A stretch of 64,000 bases of DNA from Adenophora triphylla var. japonica (Eukaryota; Streptophyta; Magnoliopsida; Asterales; Campanulaceae). Below, one piece after another: positions 16,146-31,026 of the stretch. How positions within the stretch are numbered: position 1 is the first letter of the stretch; each line of letters begins with the position of its first letter. Location of the stretch: positions 62,001 through 126,000 of the forward strand of contig JAFEMH010003625.1 of the NCBI GenBank assembly GCA_022495995.1. Reading direction: 5' to 3'. The notes under the pieces are model-generated. The model saw only the letters and a list, made by a program, of their open reading frames with translations. It was not told the DNA's origin and did not search any database. Position numbers and translations under genes: made by a program.

Positions 16146-17240
16146 TGGTATCAGAGCCTATGTTGGATTTGATCTCGAATATGCCTTCAATCTTTGCTTG
16201 ATTTCTTCCTCTTGCCATGTCATATGGGTTTAATTTTTCGTTCTTCATGCTTTAAGTAATAGTGTGAATTATTGATATGGTTTGAAAGAAAAATCAAAGG
16301 GCTTTACATCGAAATTTATTTCATAATTTTTGGACTTGAAATGAAAAGCTTATGTTTTTTTGAAGATGTAATGGTCTTAAGTTTTTTTGTTCATCAACGA
16401 AGAAGAAGATGAAGTTGCTGTAATAATGTTTTTTGTTGTACTTTGTGCAATAAGTCTTGTACTTAGTTTATAAGTTATCATATGACTGCAGCAACATAGA
16501 CCACATTATTTAACGTATAAATGCTATTCAGAGGTTTTTTTCAACACCAAAAAAATTTCTGAAAAATTACTACAATATGTTTTAAATTTTTCAGTCTTCA
16601 ACCTTCTGATTTTTTTTTTCTGAAAAAAATGTTGACTTTGACTAAGTCAACAGTTTGACCAGTCAATATTTAGACTGTTTTGGAGACCTTTCTTACGTCA
16701 GAAAAATCTGAAATTTTTACAGCAGCCTTGTTTTAAAGTTTTCTATTTTCTGGATTTTTTCTGGAATTTTCTGAAGAAAATTTATTTTCTGGAATTTTGT
16801 GAAATTTTTTAAAATAGTTTGATTATTACGCTTTGTTAATGATTATGTGAGATGTATTAACAATGATAATCAGAAATCTGCTTATGTTGAGTGGGAGCAT
16901 TAATCTTATGCTAAGAAGTTGCATAATTTTATTCATTTATCAATATGTATGATATTTTATATGCTAATACCTACTCTATTTGCATTTATAGATGTCTTTA
17001 AGAGACAAAGAAGTATTCTCTTGAGAAAATAAGAATGTATTACACAATGAAAATGAATAATTAAATGATGATATGACTTTGATAATGTTGAAGCTGATTG
17101 TGAACATAGTGATCTTTCGTTTCACACTCTTAGTTAAATTATTATTTAATGCTCATTTGTTGTTGTAATAAAGAATGTGTAATGAATCGTACATGTGTCA
17201 ATAATGTTCTCTTTGTTATTGTCTCTATGTAGTTCTAATC
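16146..17240 (+). other. Copia-1 PBS and untranslated leader
   Basis: The tRNA-Met PBS is at 16146-16157, followed by about 1.08 kb of AT-rich leader up to the gag ATG at 17241. No ORF of note. Confidence 0.85.
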
Positions 17241-21339
<4,099 letters not shown>

Positions 21340-22393
21340 ATGTACTTAAGAATAACGAGTTTACGTTTTACTTCAGTTTGAACTACGTTTTTTTGGAACA
21401 ATGTTTGTTTATGCACTTTATGATGAATATCAAGTTTATATTCTTGAGATGTATAAATTATCTGTTCTATTATATTGACATATACATTACACTATATAAG
21501 AGTATGTCACCAGACAAAGATTAACTCTCTCACACGAGTAATCGCCTCAGGAGCCATGTAAGCAAGCTGAGATGAGACAATGATACTTGAGATACCAAAG
21601 GAGTAGGCTAAGTACATTACGTGAACATATGTCTCCTTGATGTAAATCAAGATAAGGTCAAAGTAAAGACCTCATGAGAATTAAGAAAATCCTCACAAGT
21701 CTGGATAAATAAGACGAGCCAAATATAAATAGTTGGGCATAAAGAAGTGCTTGAAATAAATATTTGTACGGTGGTTAAATTAATGACATACGCTCTATAA
21801 AAAGAGTTATACCACTGTAGCACTTGTTTAAGTAACAGGTGTGCATTTGACCAAGAGAAATGAACAACATGTCCCCTTGCTTATTGTGTGAAGTCTCTAA
21901 TTGCCATTTATTGTGCGAGATACCCTATGTGACTTTCAACTATACTTAAAGGGTATTAAGTCAATGTCTGCTACTTTAGCATGCTACCTAGAGCCATGAA
22001 TAATTCGGTTGGACGGTACATGTCTAGGAAAGCGATTGCCTTAATGATCTAAAAGTGATAAGTGAGAAAGGAAGACAATTTTTGATTATTTCTAATGATT
22101 GTATTCATAGGTCGACCAGTTATGTCACGGACATAGCTATGAATACATTTTACGATCTTAAGGGTCAAGCATAACCTTTAAGGGACTAAGGCATGTTTGG
22201 ACTTGATTTAATCAAAATGAGTCTGGGGTATAGCGAGTCGAAGTTGAACTTGTAGTGGTCGTAGCTATTATGTCATGCCTAACGGGTGCATAATTATAAA
22301 GCTACCACGTACATGCACGCTCGTTGGTCACACGACACATTTACTAGAATGATAGACCATGGATGATAAAGACCATCATGTGCGAGTGGGAGA
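21340..22393 (+). other. Copia-1 3' untranslated region and PPT
   Basis: About 1.05 kb with no coding sense between pol and the 3' LTR. It ends in the purine run GAGTGGGAGA (22384-22393), the likely plus-strand primer. Confidence 0.75.
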
Positions 22394-22506
22394 TGTTGGA
22401 ATTAAATGGATCCGCCCAAGATGGCCCAAATAGATATGTGCAAGATAGCCCAAGCCCAAGATAAACCCAGTCCATTTGTGTTTTAATAAGAAAATAAAAC
22501 ACAAAT
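22394..22506 (+). repeat. Copia-1 3' LTR, left piece
   Basis: The first 113 bp of the 3' LTR, cut at the Gypsy-1 target CAAAT (22502-22506). The LTR resumes at 37293. Confidence 0.95.
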
Positions 22507-23168
22507 TGAACATACCAAAAGTGTCAAGATGGGCTAAGCAAGCAAAGCCCAATCACAAGCAGCCTTGACCATCACATTCTCAATGAGGCTGACCCAATCA
22601 TAACAAGGCCCAAAGCCCATCTCTTGTATCAGTCGACTAAGCCCATGGTCCGACCTATCAGGTCCCGACCTGACTTAGTCCGACCTCATGATCCATATCA
22701 CAATTCGGGTATGAACCATGCTCTACCCGACAAATGTCGACCATTCCACGAGTGGCGACCTCGACCTAAATCAACAAGTGACGACTGACACTACGGCGTA
22801 TTTGGTTGAACAATTCTCATAACCACATCCCTACAAATCAGGGGCCGTTATAGACACGTTCCCACAATCAAGTAACTGCCGCTACAATCTCGGAGCACAT
22901 GTCGCCTCCCCAAAAATACACCACTCTTGTCTATAAATACTTCATCACTACCAAACGGTGAAAGGTAACTGCCATTTTGTTATCTGAATTCCATATTCAA
23001 TACATTTTGAGCTTTATACAACTGTGATCTTACTCTCACGCCCGAGCGTCTTCGCCGGAGACACATCCGGCTAGTCGTGGGTTCTCGATTTCTGTGTCAA
23101 GGAGCCACGTGATCGGGTCTCCCGCCACGTGGAGGAAGATTGATAAGCACAATTCTGCCGCAAAGACG
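22507..23168 (+). repeat. Gypsy-1 5' LTR
   Basis: Starts TGAACATACCAAAAGTG, with TATAAATA near 22942. The end is less clear than in the 3' LTR because of small indels (AATTCTGCCGCA against AATTCCTGCAGCATCA). A PBS-like TGGTTCCATTGCCGGG follows at about 23170, matching the tRNA-Asp-type PBS at most positions. Confidence 0.85.
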
Positions 23169-23232
23169 CTTGGTTCCATTGCCGGGAAACGTGCTTTAGC
23201 TTGACCTCGAAAATTTCCATCAACCTACAACA

Positions 23233-25080
23233 ATGGTGACTTCAGACGGACACGTATCTGAGGCTTCACTTGGGCATGAAGAGGAAAACAACAACAACAC
23301 GAACGCAAACGTTGAGAACCTTAACTTGCCTCCTCCCCCACCGAATCGTCCCCATGGTAGGGCCACCCGCTCTACCAGCATTGTTGATGGCAGAGGATTG
23401 CCTGACACAAGGAGAGGGAAAAGGCATATGGATGGGCAAGGAGTTCCACCCCCTCCAAAACGTACAACTGCTCAGGTTAATGTTGGAAACAGGCGGTGTC
23501 CCTCCACCAACCCCACGAGCAAGAAGGAGATGATGTTGGAGCGAGCCCGCATTCTCGCCGAACCGATAGCCATGGAGGAGGCGTAACAGCCGACATACGC
23601 TTACGAGAGAGTGGCCCTACTCGAGGTTTCTAATGGGCAATGTGCCAGGAGTTTGAGGCCAAATGAAGGTGTGGGGCGTAATGGTGAAAACAGGATAGTT
23701 CAACGAGCTCCCACAATGCTCATGTGCCCAAGAATCGACCTAAGGGCTAGCCTCACTGCAAACAGGAGCAAGAGGCTCGGTCGACTTGAGGACGCGTTTA
23801 ATGCCCTAATAGAAATGCATGTGTTTCACCAGCCAGACGCGAGAGGTCGTGGTCTCATAGAGACGAGAACGGGCGCAGTCGCCCGTAAGTGGAGGAAAGG
23901 CGCAGTCGCCACATGGAGATCACAGCGCAGTCGCCATCCGGGAGATTATAGGTGCAGGTCGCCACAAGGAAGTGACAGCACGGATCTCCAATGCGATCGA
24001 GAGGGCTCATTCTCACGGGGACGAAGGAGTAGGCAGTGACTCCCCTAGAAGTGAAGGCCAAAAGTCAAATGCCGCACCCCTCCAAAAGATGAAAGACCCG
24101 ATGCTAGGGAATGGTTGTTGATGAAAAGAAGTTTGAGCAATGGGAGGAGGAGAAGAAAAAGGATGCTTTGGAAAGGTCGAACGAATTGATTTTGCTCTTC
24201 GACCTTTATCCAAAGAAATCGTAGATAGTCGGCCTCCTCCTACTTTCAGTTGCCTCTTACGGAGAAGTATTCGGGTCGACCAATGCAAGGAGTCATATAG
24301 CACATCCGGAAGCCACCATGTGTTTTGTCGCCAATGAGGACGACAATATGTGCAAAGCCCTCCTAAGCACACTCACCTGGCGCCTTAACTTGGTTCAACG
24401 GTCCTGCGGGTAGCATCACTACTTGGACATGCTTCGGGACAAAGTTCTTGGATCGCTTCTCATTGCAGGAGCTCGGAAGATAACTGTCACACCGATCTGA
24501 ATAACTTGGTGCAGCGAAGAATGAAAGCTCGATGAGCTACTTCACCAAGTTTAAGGAAATGGTTGATAAGATAGAGGAAGACCTCACCGATAGGGAAGTC
24601 ATTAATTGCTTCCGAAACGGTATTTCCTCGGCGGACATGGATTATGAACTCACAAGTTAAAATGCAGTAACAACTCGACAGAGTTGTTTGAGAAGGTGTA
24701 TAATGTTGCTCTTGCCGAGGAAAGGAAAGAGAAAAAGAATGGTAAAAGCCCCAAGGTGGAGGTCGCCGATGATAAGAAAGACTCCAACAAGAATGGAGGA
24801 AATAATAAAAATGGAAAGAAGAAACGAGGACTAGGGCAACGGAGAAAGTGCCCGAGGCTTTCACTCCCCTTACGGTGAGTCGAACGAGAGATTATGAACG
24901 CCGTCGAGCTCGCTCCTCCCGTCCCAATGAACCTGTGCAACAAATTTAGAAGGGACAATAGCAAATATTGTGACTACCATAAGGACACTGGTCATCTCAC
25001 AGAGGATTGCTTGGGATTGAAGCGTATCATCCAGAGAATGGTCGACCAAGGGAGACTCGAAGCTTACGTAAAAAGGACTC
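23233..25080 (+). pseudogene. gag: Gypsy-1 gag, degenerate
   Basis: The N-terminal frame 23233-23586 (MVTSDGHVSEASLGHEEENN) is proline-rich and stops at TAA. Further gag-like scraps are EDAFNALIEMHVF (about 23790) and KFKEMVDKIEEDLTDREVIN then CFRNGISSADMDYELTS near 24550-24655. The nucleocapsid-like segment KYCDYHKDTGHLTEDCLGLK is at about 24963. Frames change at least three times, so no full GAG can be made. Confidence 0.75.
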
Positions 25081-26249
25081 AAACTGGTGGAGGCGAGCAG
25101 CCAGCAGGCGGACAGCAGGGACCTAGGCAACCTAGATTGAACATGGGGGTCATTACAGAGCAAGCAAGCAACACGACCATCAAGCACAAGATCTTCCAAC
25201 TCAATAAGGCCCCACATGTACCTCCAAGAAGAGAAGTCAGAGATGAAGCGATCAGCTTCTACCCCCATGAATTGGCGACTAATATGGCAGCTAGGGAGCA
25301 AGTTCTCGTCATCCCAGGTCTTATAGACGGATGTACGACGAGCAGACTCTTAGTCGACACGGGGGCCTGCAAGGACATCTTGTTCTACAAAACTTTTAAA
25401 GAAATGGGTCTTAATGATGAGCAGCTGGAGAGATATGATGGTAGGTTGGAGGGCTTCACCAATCATCGAGTTGATGCAAAAGGCAAGATAGAGCTCGACG
25501 TCGACCTAGGCCAACACCCCTTCAGGATCGTATCAAAGGTACAATTTATAGTGATTGATGTAAACAGTGACTATGCTGCTATACTCGGTATCCCAGGTCA
25601 GGTCGCTCTTGGAATGGTGGCATCGATCCCTCATCAGCGAGTCAAGTTCCCTACACCCGCTGGAGTAGGGTGTGTACAAGGCACAGCTCGAGCCTACCTT
25701 GATCATGTTCTCAGAGAAAGAAAGAAAAGGGAGTTGGAAATCGAGACTGCAGACGGATATTTGAAGTTGTCTCAATCAGTCACCAAAACTACCAGACTGT
25801 CAACAATCACCGACGTGGAAGAGTCGACCTATCGCTCAAATGACGAGGTCATGCTTGAGTCGACACGTCACTCTAACACCACTGAGGTCGATTCAGATGT
25901 AGTTATGGTCGACCAAGTCATCATAGGCAACCTATGCCTCCAGCTCGACAATAACTCGGGGGCCACCACCACCACCAGCGAGGTTGCAGACAAGTTAGAT
26001 GATATGATAGCAGAAGAAGCTCCACACCTGAGGGCCGAGGAGAGACAAAGGGTCAAGGAGATAATCATTGAGACTCTACAATTCAGGGATGGACCAGAGC
26101 TAGAAGCTGTGGATGAGCTAGAGTCAGTAATCACCAACCTTTCCTACCCCAACCAAAAATTCAGATTGGGAAGCTGGCTATCGTTGAGGAGCGAGCAGAA
26201 ATCATCGAGCTACTCAAGGAAAGTAATGATGTCTTCGCATGGAAGGTAG
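24894..26249 (+). CDS. Gypsy-1 gag end and aspartic protease frame
   Basis: A 451-codon open frame. It opens with the CCHC-like CDYHKDTGHLTEDC. The aspartic protease is seen as TTSRLLVDTGACKDILFYKT, with the catalytic D-T-G, followed by IVIDVNSDYAAILGIPG, the usual flap and ILG end. It runs through a linker into the start of RT, where a frame change near 26150 takes the RT sense (LKESNDVFAWKVEDMRGI) into another frame. The protease itself looks intact. Confidence 0.8.
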   Translation: MNAVELAPPVPMNLCNKFRRDNSKYCDYHKDTGHLTEDCLGLKRIIQRMVDQGRLEAYVKRTQTGGGEQPAGGQQGPRQPRLNMGVITEQASNTTIKHKIFQLNKAPHVPPRREVRDEAISFYPHELATNMAAREQVLVIPGLIDGCTTSRLLVDTGACKDILFYKTFKEMGLNDEQLERYDGRLEGFTNHRVDAKGKIELDVDLGQHPFRIVSKVQFIVIDVNSDYAAILGIPGQVALGMVASIPHQRVKFPTPAGVGCVQGTARAYLDHVLRERKKRELEIETADGYLKLSQSVTKTTRLSTITDVEESTYRSNDEVMLESTRHSNTTEVDSDVVMVDQVIIGNLCLQLDNNSGATTTTSEVADKLDDMIAEEAPHLRAEERQRVKEIIIETLQFRDGPELEAVDELESVITNLSYPNQKFRLGSWLSLRSEQKSSSYSRKVMMSSHGR

Positions 26250-27343
26250 AAGACATGAGGGGAATCAAGGAGGAGGTCGCTGTTCACAGACTGGAAGTCA
26301 ACCCGACCATAAAGCCTAGACCCCAAAAATTGAGAAGCTTTGCTCGCGACAAGGAAGAGGCCATAAAAACCGAGGTACAAAAACTTTTGAATGCGGGATA
26401 ATCAAAGAGGCCACTCATACAACGTGGTTGGCCAACGTGAGTCATGGTGAAGAAATCAAATGGCAAATGGAGGATGTGTGTCGACTTCACCACTCTCAAT
26501 CTTGCTTGCCCTAAGGACAGCCTATCCCCTTCCTAGAATCGATAAGCTAGTTGATTCCATTCTTTGGTCACTCAACCCTCGGCTTCCTCGACGCTTACTC
26601 GAGGTTACCACCGATTAAGATGCATGAGGACGACATAATCAAGACGGCATTTCAGCACTGGAGGCATCTACCGCTACAACATGATGGCATTTGGATTGAA
26701 GAATGCAGTGGGCAACTTATCAAAGGATGGTGAACAAAGTCTTTGCTTCTCAAATTGTCCAGAAACATGGAGGCCTACGTCGACGATATGGTCATCAAAA
26801 CAAAGACCGGACGTCACGTGGTCGACCTAAAGGAAACGTTCGCCAATTTGAGAGCAAACGACATGAAGCTCAACCCGACAAGTGCGTGTATTTGGTGTAG
26901 CCTGGCATTTGGAAAGTTCCTTGGGATTTATGGTATCTCAACGAGGCATAGAAGCTAATCCGGAAAAAATCAAGGCCCGGGTCGACATGAAAGCTCCCAC
27001 CGATCAAAGAGATGCAAATAACTTAACGGAAGTGGTAGCACTTCTCGGTCGTTTCATATCAAAGTCAGAGAGGTCTCTCCCCTTCTTCAAAGCATTGAGG
27101 GGACGAAAGTTTTGAATGGACGGCCAGAATGTCATTCGTCGTTCCAACAAAAAAAGATTACCTCGCTACTCCACCTCTCCCGAGTAGCCCGACCACCGGT
27201 GAAACTTTGTTTGTGTATTTATCCGTGGGAGATAAATCGGTGGCGGCCAGTTACGGTTAGAGAAGATGAGGGCTTCAAAAACGGTATACTACATCAATGA
27301 GCCACTATCGGATGTGGAGAGCCGAGATACTACAATGCGAGAA
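26150..27343 (+). pseudogene. pol: Gypsy-1 reverse transcriptase, broken by frameshifts
   Basis: RT landmarks appear in different frames: NGKWRMCVDFTTLNLACPKD (about 26460), LGFLDAYSRLPPIKMHEDD, AYVDDMVIKTKTG with the YVDD active site (about 26770), and FGKFLGIYGIS. Stops interrupt it near 26400, 26530, 26730 and 26957. The frame then continues (NPEKIKARVDMKAP) into the RNase H start INEPLSDVESR near 27290, where the TRIM is inserted. Confidence 0.85.
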
Positions 27344-27444
27344 TGTGGCGCCCCAAAAAATGTGTGTGCACGATATGTTTGATATGATTTGATTAGTCTT
27401 TACTCATATCATCGCAGATCATCTTTCTTTTCGGAAGCTCATCC

Positions 27445-27530
27445 TATAAGGACTCCAAGGTTAAGCGTGCTTGACACAGGAAATTCTAGGATGGGTGACC
27501 ACTGGGAAGTTTCTCGGTGAGCACGTAAGT
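27445..27530 (+). ncRNA. 5S rRNA-derived segment in TRIM 5' LTR
   Basis: GACTCCAAGGTTAAGCGTGC (27451-27470), then CTAGGATGGGTGACCACTGG and GAAGT. These match plant 5S rRNA box A (AGTTAAGCGTGCTTG), the intermediate element (AGGATGG) and box C (GGTGACC..TGGGAAGT). It is a promoter-bearing mimic in a retroelement, not a ribosomal gene. Confidence 0.85.
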
Positions 27531-27894
27531 GAGGGCCGACACGTGCTTGGAAAGACTTGTGGTGGTTGTGGGGCTAGTCAGTCAAATCGATAGCGTTAGG
27601 CCCGGTCTTCGGGCTCGGGCGTTACAAATGGTATCGAGCGGGACCCGGCCGGAAGTGTGGAGCAAAGTGTTGTGCGGAACAAAGTACACACCGCGGAGTC
27701 GGTGGGAGTCACCTCTTGAATCCGTACGAGCCCCTCTTGGATCCCACCTGCTCGGGGGTTTCCAAGTAGGCCTTGCTTGGGACGGCGAGATCCTAGTGGG
27801 GAGATTGTGGCGCCCCAAAAATGTGTGTGCCTGATATGTTTGATATGATTTGATTAGTGCTACTCATATCATCAGATGCATCTTCTTTTCGGAA

Positions 27895-27990
27895 GCTCAT
27901 CCTATAAGGACTCCAAGGTTAAGCGTGCTTGACACAGGGAATTCTAGGATGGGTGACCCTGTGAGAAGTTTCTCGGTGAGCACGTAAGTG
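27895..27990 (+). ncRNA. 5S rRNA-derived segment in TRIM 3' LTR
   Basis: The same boxes as in the 5' LTR, but box C reads GGTGACCCTGTGAGAAGT, with small changes that may weaken it. Confidence 0.8.
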
Positions 27991-28088
27991 AGGACAACAC
28001 GTCTTTGGAAAGACTTGTGGTGGTTTGTGGGGCTAGTCCGTCCAAATCCGATGGCGTTCCGACCCGGTCTTCGGGCTCGGGCGTTACG

Positions 28089-28800
28089 AAGAAGGTCGCT
28101 ATGACCTAGTTGTGGCTTGAGGAAGGCTGCGAGCTTATTTTCTCGGCTCATCCAATTGTGGTTCTTACAAATGCTCCCCTAAGAAAAATTCTCCACAAGC
28201 CGGAGAGTTCAGGTCGACTTCTCAATTGGTCAATTGCCCTTACTGAATTTGACATTGAGTATCGACCTCGAAAGGCGTTGAAGGCTCAAGCTCTAGCTGA
28301 CTTCTTGGTCGAGCTTACGTTCACCAAGGAAGACGACGAGCAGCGAGCTCCCAAAGAAAAGGCTAAAGGGAAGGAGTCAGAGTCCCAGGTCGCCATCAGT
28401 CACCCAGCGATTGTTGGAAGGTCTACTCGGACGGATCAGCGACTAAGAATAGCAGTGGAGCGGGGATAGTGCTAATTGAACCAGAATCTGGGACAGTATA
28501 CGAGGAGTCACTGAGGTTCAAATTCGATGCTTCCAATAACCAGGCCGAATACGAAGCCTTGATAGTAGGCATAGAGTACGCCAAGTGTTTTGGAGCAACT
28601 AAGATCATGGCTTACTGTGATTCACAATTGATAGTTAACTAGGTCCGAGGCGAGTACGAGGTGCTTAGTGCCACGTTGATCAAATATCACGACTGGTGAA
28701 GGAACCGATAAAAGATTTGGAATTAGGAGATTCAAAGAATTGGACGAGAAGACAAATGAACTAGCCGACCTCCTCTCGAAGTTAGCCACTTCTGGGATGA
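28089..28800 (+). pseudogene. pol: Gypsy-1 RNase H and second RNase H domain
   Basis: The frame 28110-28469 holds FSAHPIVVLTNAPLRKILHK and FDIEYRPRKALKAQALADFL, the end of the RT-linked RNase H. In another frame from about 28425 comes VYSDGSATKNSSGAGIVLIE..FDASNNQAEYEALIVGI..AYCDSQLIVN. This is an archaeal-type RNase H with D, E and D residues, ending at a TAG near 28640. Two RNase H units are characteristic of the Tat lineage. Confidence 0.82.
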
Positions 28801-29187
28801 ACCACATGATGAACCTATCTCCTTCCTCGAAAGTCCAGCCTATGAAAGAGTAAAAATTCAATGCATAGATGATCCATCAAGAAATTGGACTCAGGAGAAG
28901 TGTTGGATCGAGGAAATGAAGGCATACTTAGAAAGTGGTGAACCGCGGAGGACGAGAAGAAGGCTCGAGCTATCAAAAAGAAGGCCCTAGGTATGTCATT
29001 CAAGGAGGCGACTGTTCGAGAAGATCTTATACTCGACCATTGCTAAAGTGCATCCATCCTCGAGGTCGCCCTATTGATACACGAAGTGCATAGTGGAATT
29101 TGTGGTGGACACCGGGGCCCGGGACTCTTGCTAACAAGTTAATCACTTTGGGGTACCATCGCCACACATGAGCCGACACTCACAACT

Positions 29188-30126
29188 TTGTTCAAGAATG
29201 TGATCAATGTCAAAGATTTGCCAACTTACCTCATGTGCCAACAACCGAGCGTACTCCGCACCGCAGCTTGGCCATTCGATATGTGGGGCGTCGACCTGAT
29301 TGGACCCTTCCCTCCCGCCCGAGGAAACTGCAAGTATGTGATAGTTGCCATAGACTACTTCACCAAATGGGTGGAGGCCAAACCACTAGCTCGCATCACA
29401 GAGGAGAATGCTATCAACTTCATCCACGACTTCATTTGGTGTCGATTTGGTTTTCCTCGTGCTATAGTGTCCGACAATGGTTTACAGTTCTCCCAAACCT
29501 TCGAAGCAGAAATGAATCGAGTAGGGATCAAACATTGGAAATCATCTGTCGCCTATCCTCAAGGAAATGGACAAGTCAAGCAAAGAAATAAACTTGTTCT
29601 ATCTTCACTCAAGACAGGGCTCGTAGGTCGACGAAATAATTGGTTGGACGAACTTCCCCTTGCTCTTTGGGCAGTTCGTACAACCACTCGGGGGCCTACG
29701 GGGGAAACCCCTTTCGCTCTCACTTACGGATCAGAGGCCATGGCACCTGCTGAGCTCAGATTCCCTACTGCTAGAGTGACCTTCTTTGATCAAGAGCAGA
29801 ATGATACCAACAGGTTGATCGACTTAGACCTGATCGACGAGAAGCGAGAAACAGCCTACCTCCGAATGGTCAACTACAAGCAGCGAACTAAAAGTTATCA
29901 CGACAAGAAGGTCAAGGCAAGATCGTTCCAAGTTGGAGATTTTGTATTGAGAAAGATTGAGGCAACGGGTAGAAGGACCCAGCAGAACAAGCTATCCCCT
30001 AACTGGGAAGGTCCATATGTAGTCACTCGAGTCGTCAAGGAAGGCACCTACATGATAGCTCATCCTGGAGGTGACGAGTTGAAACATCCTTGGCATGCTA
30101 CTCACCTCATCAAATACTACTTTTAG
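29188..30126 (+). CDS. Gypsy-1 integrase frame, 312 codons
   Basis: The open frame begins just after the zinc-binding region (FVQECDQCQRFANL-like sense lies upstream in another frame). The core has the first Asp in WGVDLIGPF and the second in VSDNGLQF. The third catalytic residue, normally Glu in QGNGQVE, is Lys here (QGNGQVKQRN), so strand transfer should be lost. The C-terminus includes VGDFVLRKIEATGRRTQ and GPYVVTRVVKEGTYMI, the gypsy integrase GPF/Y module, and ends HLIKYYF with no chromodomain. Absence of a chromodomain fits Tat. Confidence 0.88.
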   Translation: MFKNVINVKDLPTYLMCQQPSVLRTAAWPFDMWGVDLIGPFPPARGNCKYVIVAIDYFTKWVEAKPLARITEENAINFIHDFIWCRFGFPRAIVSDNGLQFSQTFEAEMNRVGIKHWKSSVAYPQGNGQVKQRNKLVLSSLKTGLVGRRNNWLDELPLALWAVRTTTRGPTGETPFALTYGSEAMAPAELRFPTARVTFFDQEQNDTNRLIDLDLIDEKRETAYLRMVNYKQRTKSYHDKKVKARSFQVGDFVLRKIEATGRRTQQNKLSPNWEGPYVVTRVVKEGTYMIAHPGGDELKHPWHATHLIKYYF

Positions 30127-30229
30127 TTTTCAGTTTCCAAGTTCAAGTTTGTGGTAGTTCTAGTGTCAAATTGATGTAAGCATGTTCTATACTTCAATGA
30201 AAAGCGCAGTTCATTCCATCAAGCATAGT

Positions 30230-30730
30230 GTTACAATAACCCCAACAAGCTCGACTCTTAGTCAGCTTCGTTTAAACAAGCTCGATTCTTAATCAGCTTT
30301 GTTCAATTAACAAGTCCGACTCTTAGTCGACTTCGTTCTAACAAACTCGACTCTTAGTCAGTTTGTTCTAATTAGCTCGATTCTTAATCAGCTTTGTTCA
30401 ATTAACAAGTCCGACTCTTAGTCGACTTCGTTCTAACAAACTCGACTCTTAGTCAGTTTGTTCTAATTAGCTCGATTCTTAATCAGCTTTGTTCAATTAA
30501 CAAGTCCGACTCTTAGTCGACTTCGTTCTAACAAACTCGACTCTTAGTCAGTTTGTTCTAATTAGCTCGATTCTTAATCAGCTTTGTTCAATTAACAAGT
30601 CCGACTCTTAGTCGACTTCGTTCTAACTAACTCGACTCTTAGTCAGTTTATTCTAATTAGCTAGACCCTAGGTCAGCTTCAGTAGTGTGAGCAGGTTCGA
30701 CTCATAGTCAATCTCATTCACAAGAAAGTT
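30230..30730 (+). repeat. 95-bp tandem repeat in Gypsy-1
   Basis: The word AATTAGCTCGATTCTTAATC recurs at 30370, 30465 and 30560, with a variant at 30655, exactly 95 bp apart. Each 95-bp unit is made of three related ~32-bp subunits of the form (A/C)TCGA(C/T)TCTTA(G/A)TC. It lies just after pol. Confidence 0.95.
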
Positions 30731-31026
30731 AAGCAAGTCTGAGGTCGACTAAATAAATAAAGATCAAGTCACCTCTAGGCTCAAGTTCACTCATTCATCC
30801 TATCTGTATCTAGCTCGACGTTTACTTTAAAAAGCATACAACATGCAATAAATAAAGTCAGCTATGATAGAGATAAGTCTCCCAAAACGGGCTAAGACTT
30901 AGACAAAATTAACTTACAAAAATATTTTGCCTCCCAAAAAACTGGGCCAAGGCATTCGGATAATGTTAGAGCAAAAAACAAAAAATGTTGGTTGGGGCTT
31001 GTTCATTACAAATTCAACTAAACAAT

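Larger units (their letters stand above)
27344..28088 (+). mobile_element. Cassandra-like TRIM with 5S rRNA-derived LTRs (about 745 bp)
   Basis: Two similar LTRs, 27344-27626 and 27806-28088, both start TGTGGCGCCCCAAAAA. The first ends CTCGGGCGTTACA; the second ends GTTACG. Between them are 179 bp with a PBS TGGTATCGAGC (27629-27639) and a purine run GTGGGGAGAT before the second LTR. Each LTR holds a 5S rRNA-like stretch. The flanks are GAGAA and AAGAA, a 5-bp TSD with one mismatch. Removing the element rejoins the Gypsy-1 RNase H sense. Cassandra elements, known across plants, have exactly this plan, with no coding capacity and a Pol III 5S promoter in the LTR. Confidence 0.88.

Noticed and set aside
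26284..27115. Several short plus and minus frames in the Gypsy-1 RT region as separate genes
   Set aside because: The plus-strand pieces are one RT broken by frameshifts; the minus ones are shadows.
27445..27530. A genuine 5S rRNA gene
   Set aside because: The 5' part of 5S is too diverged, the segment lies within both LTRs of a TRIM and there is no tandem 5S spacer.
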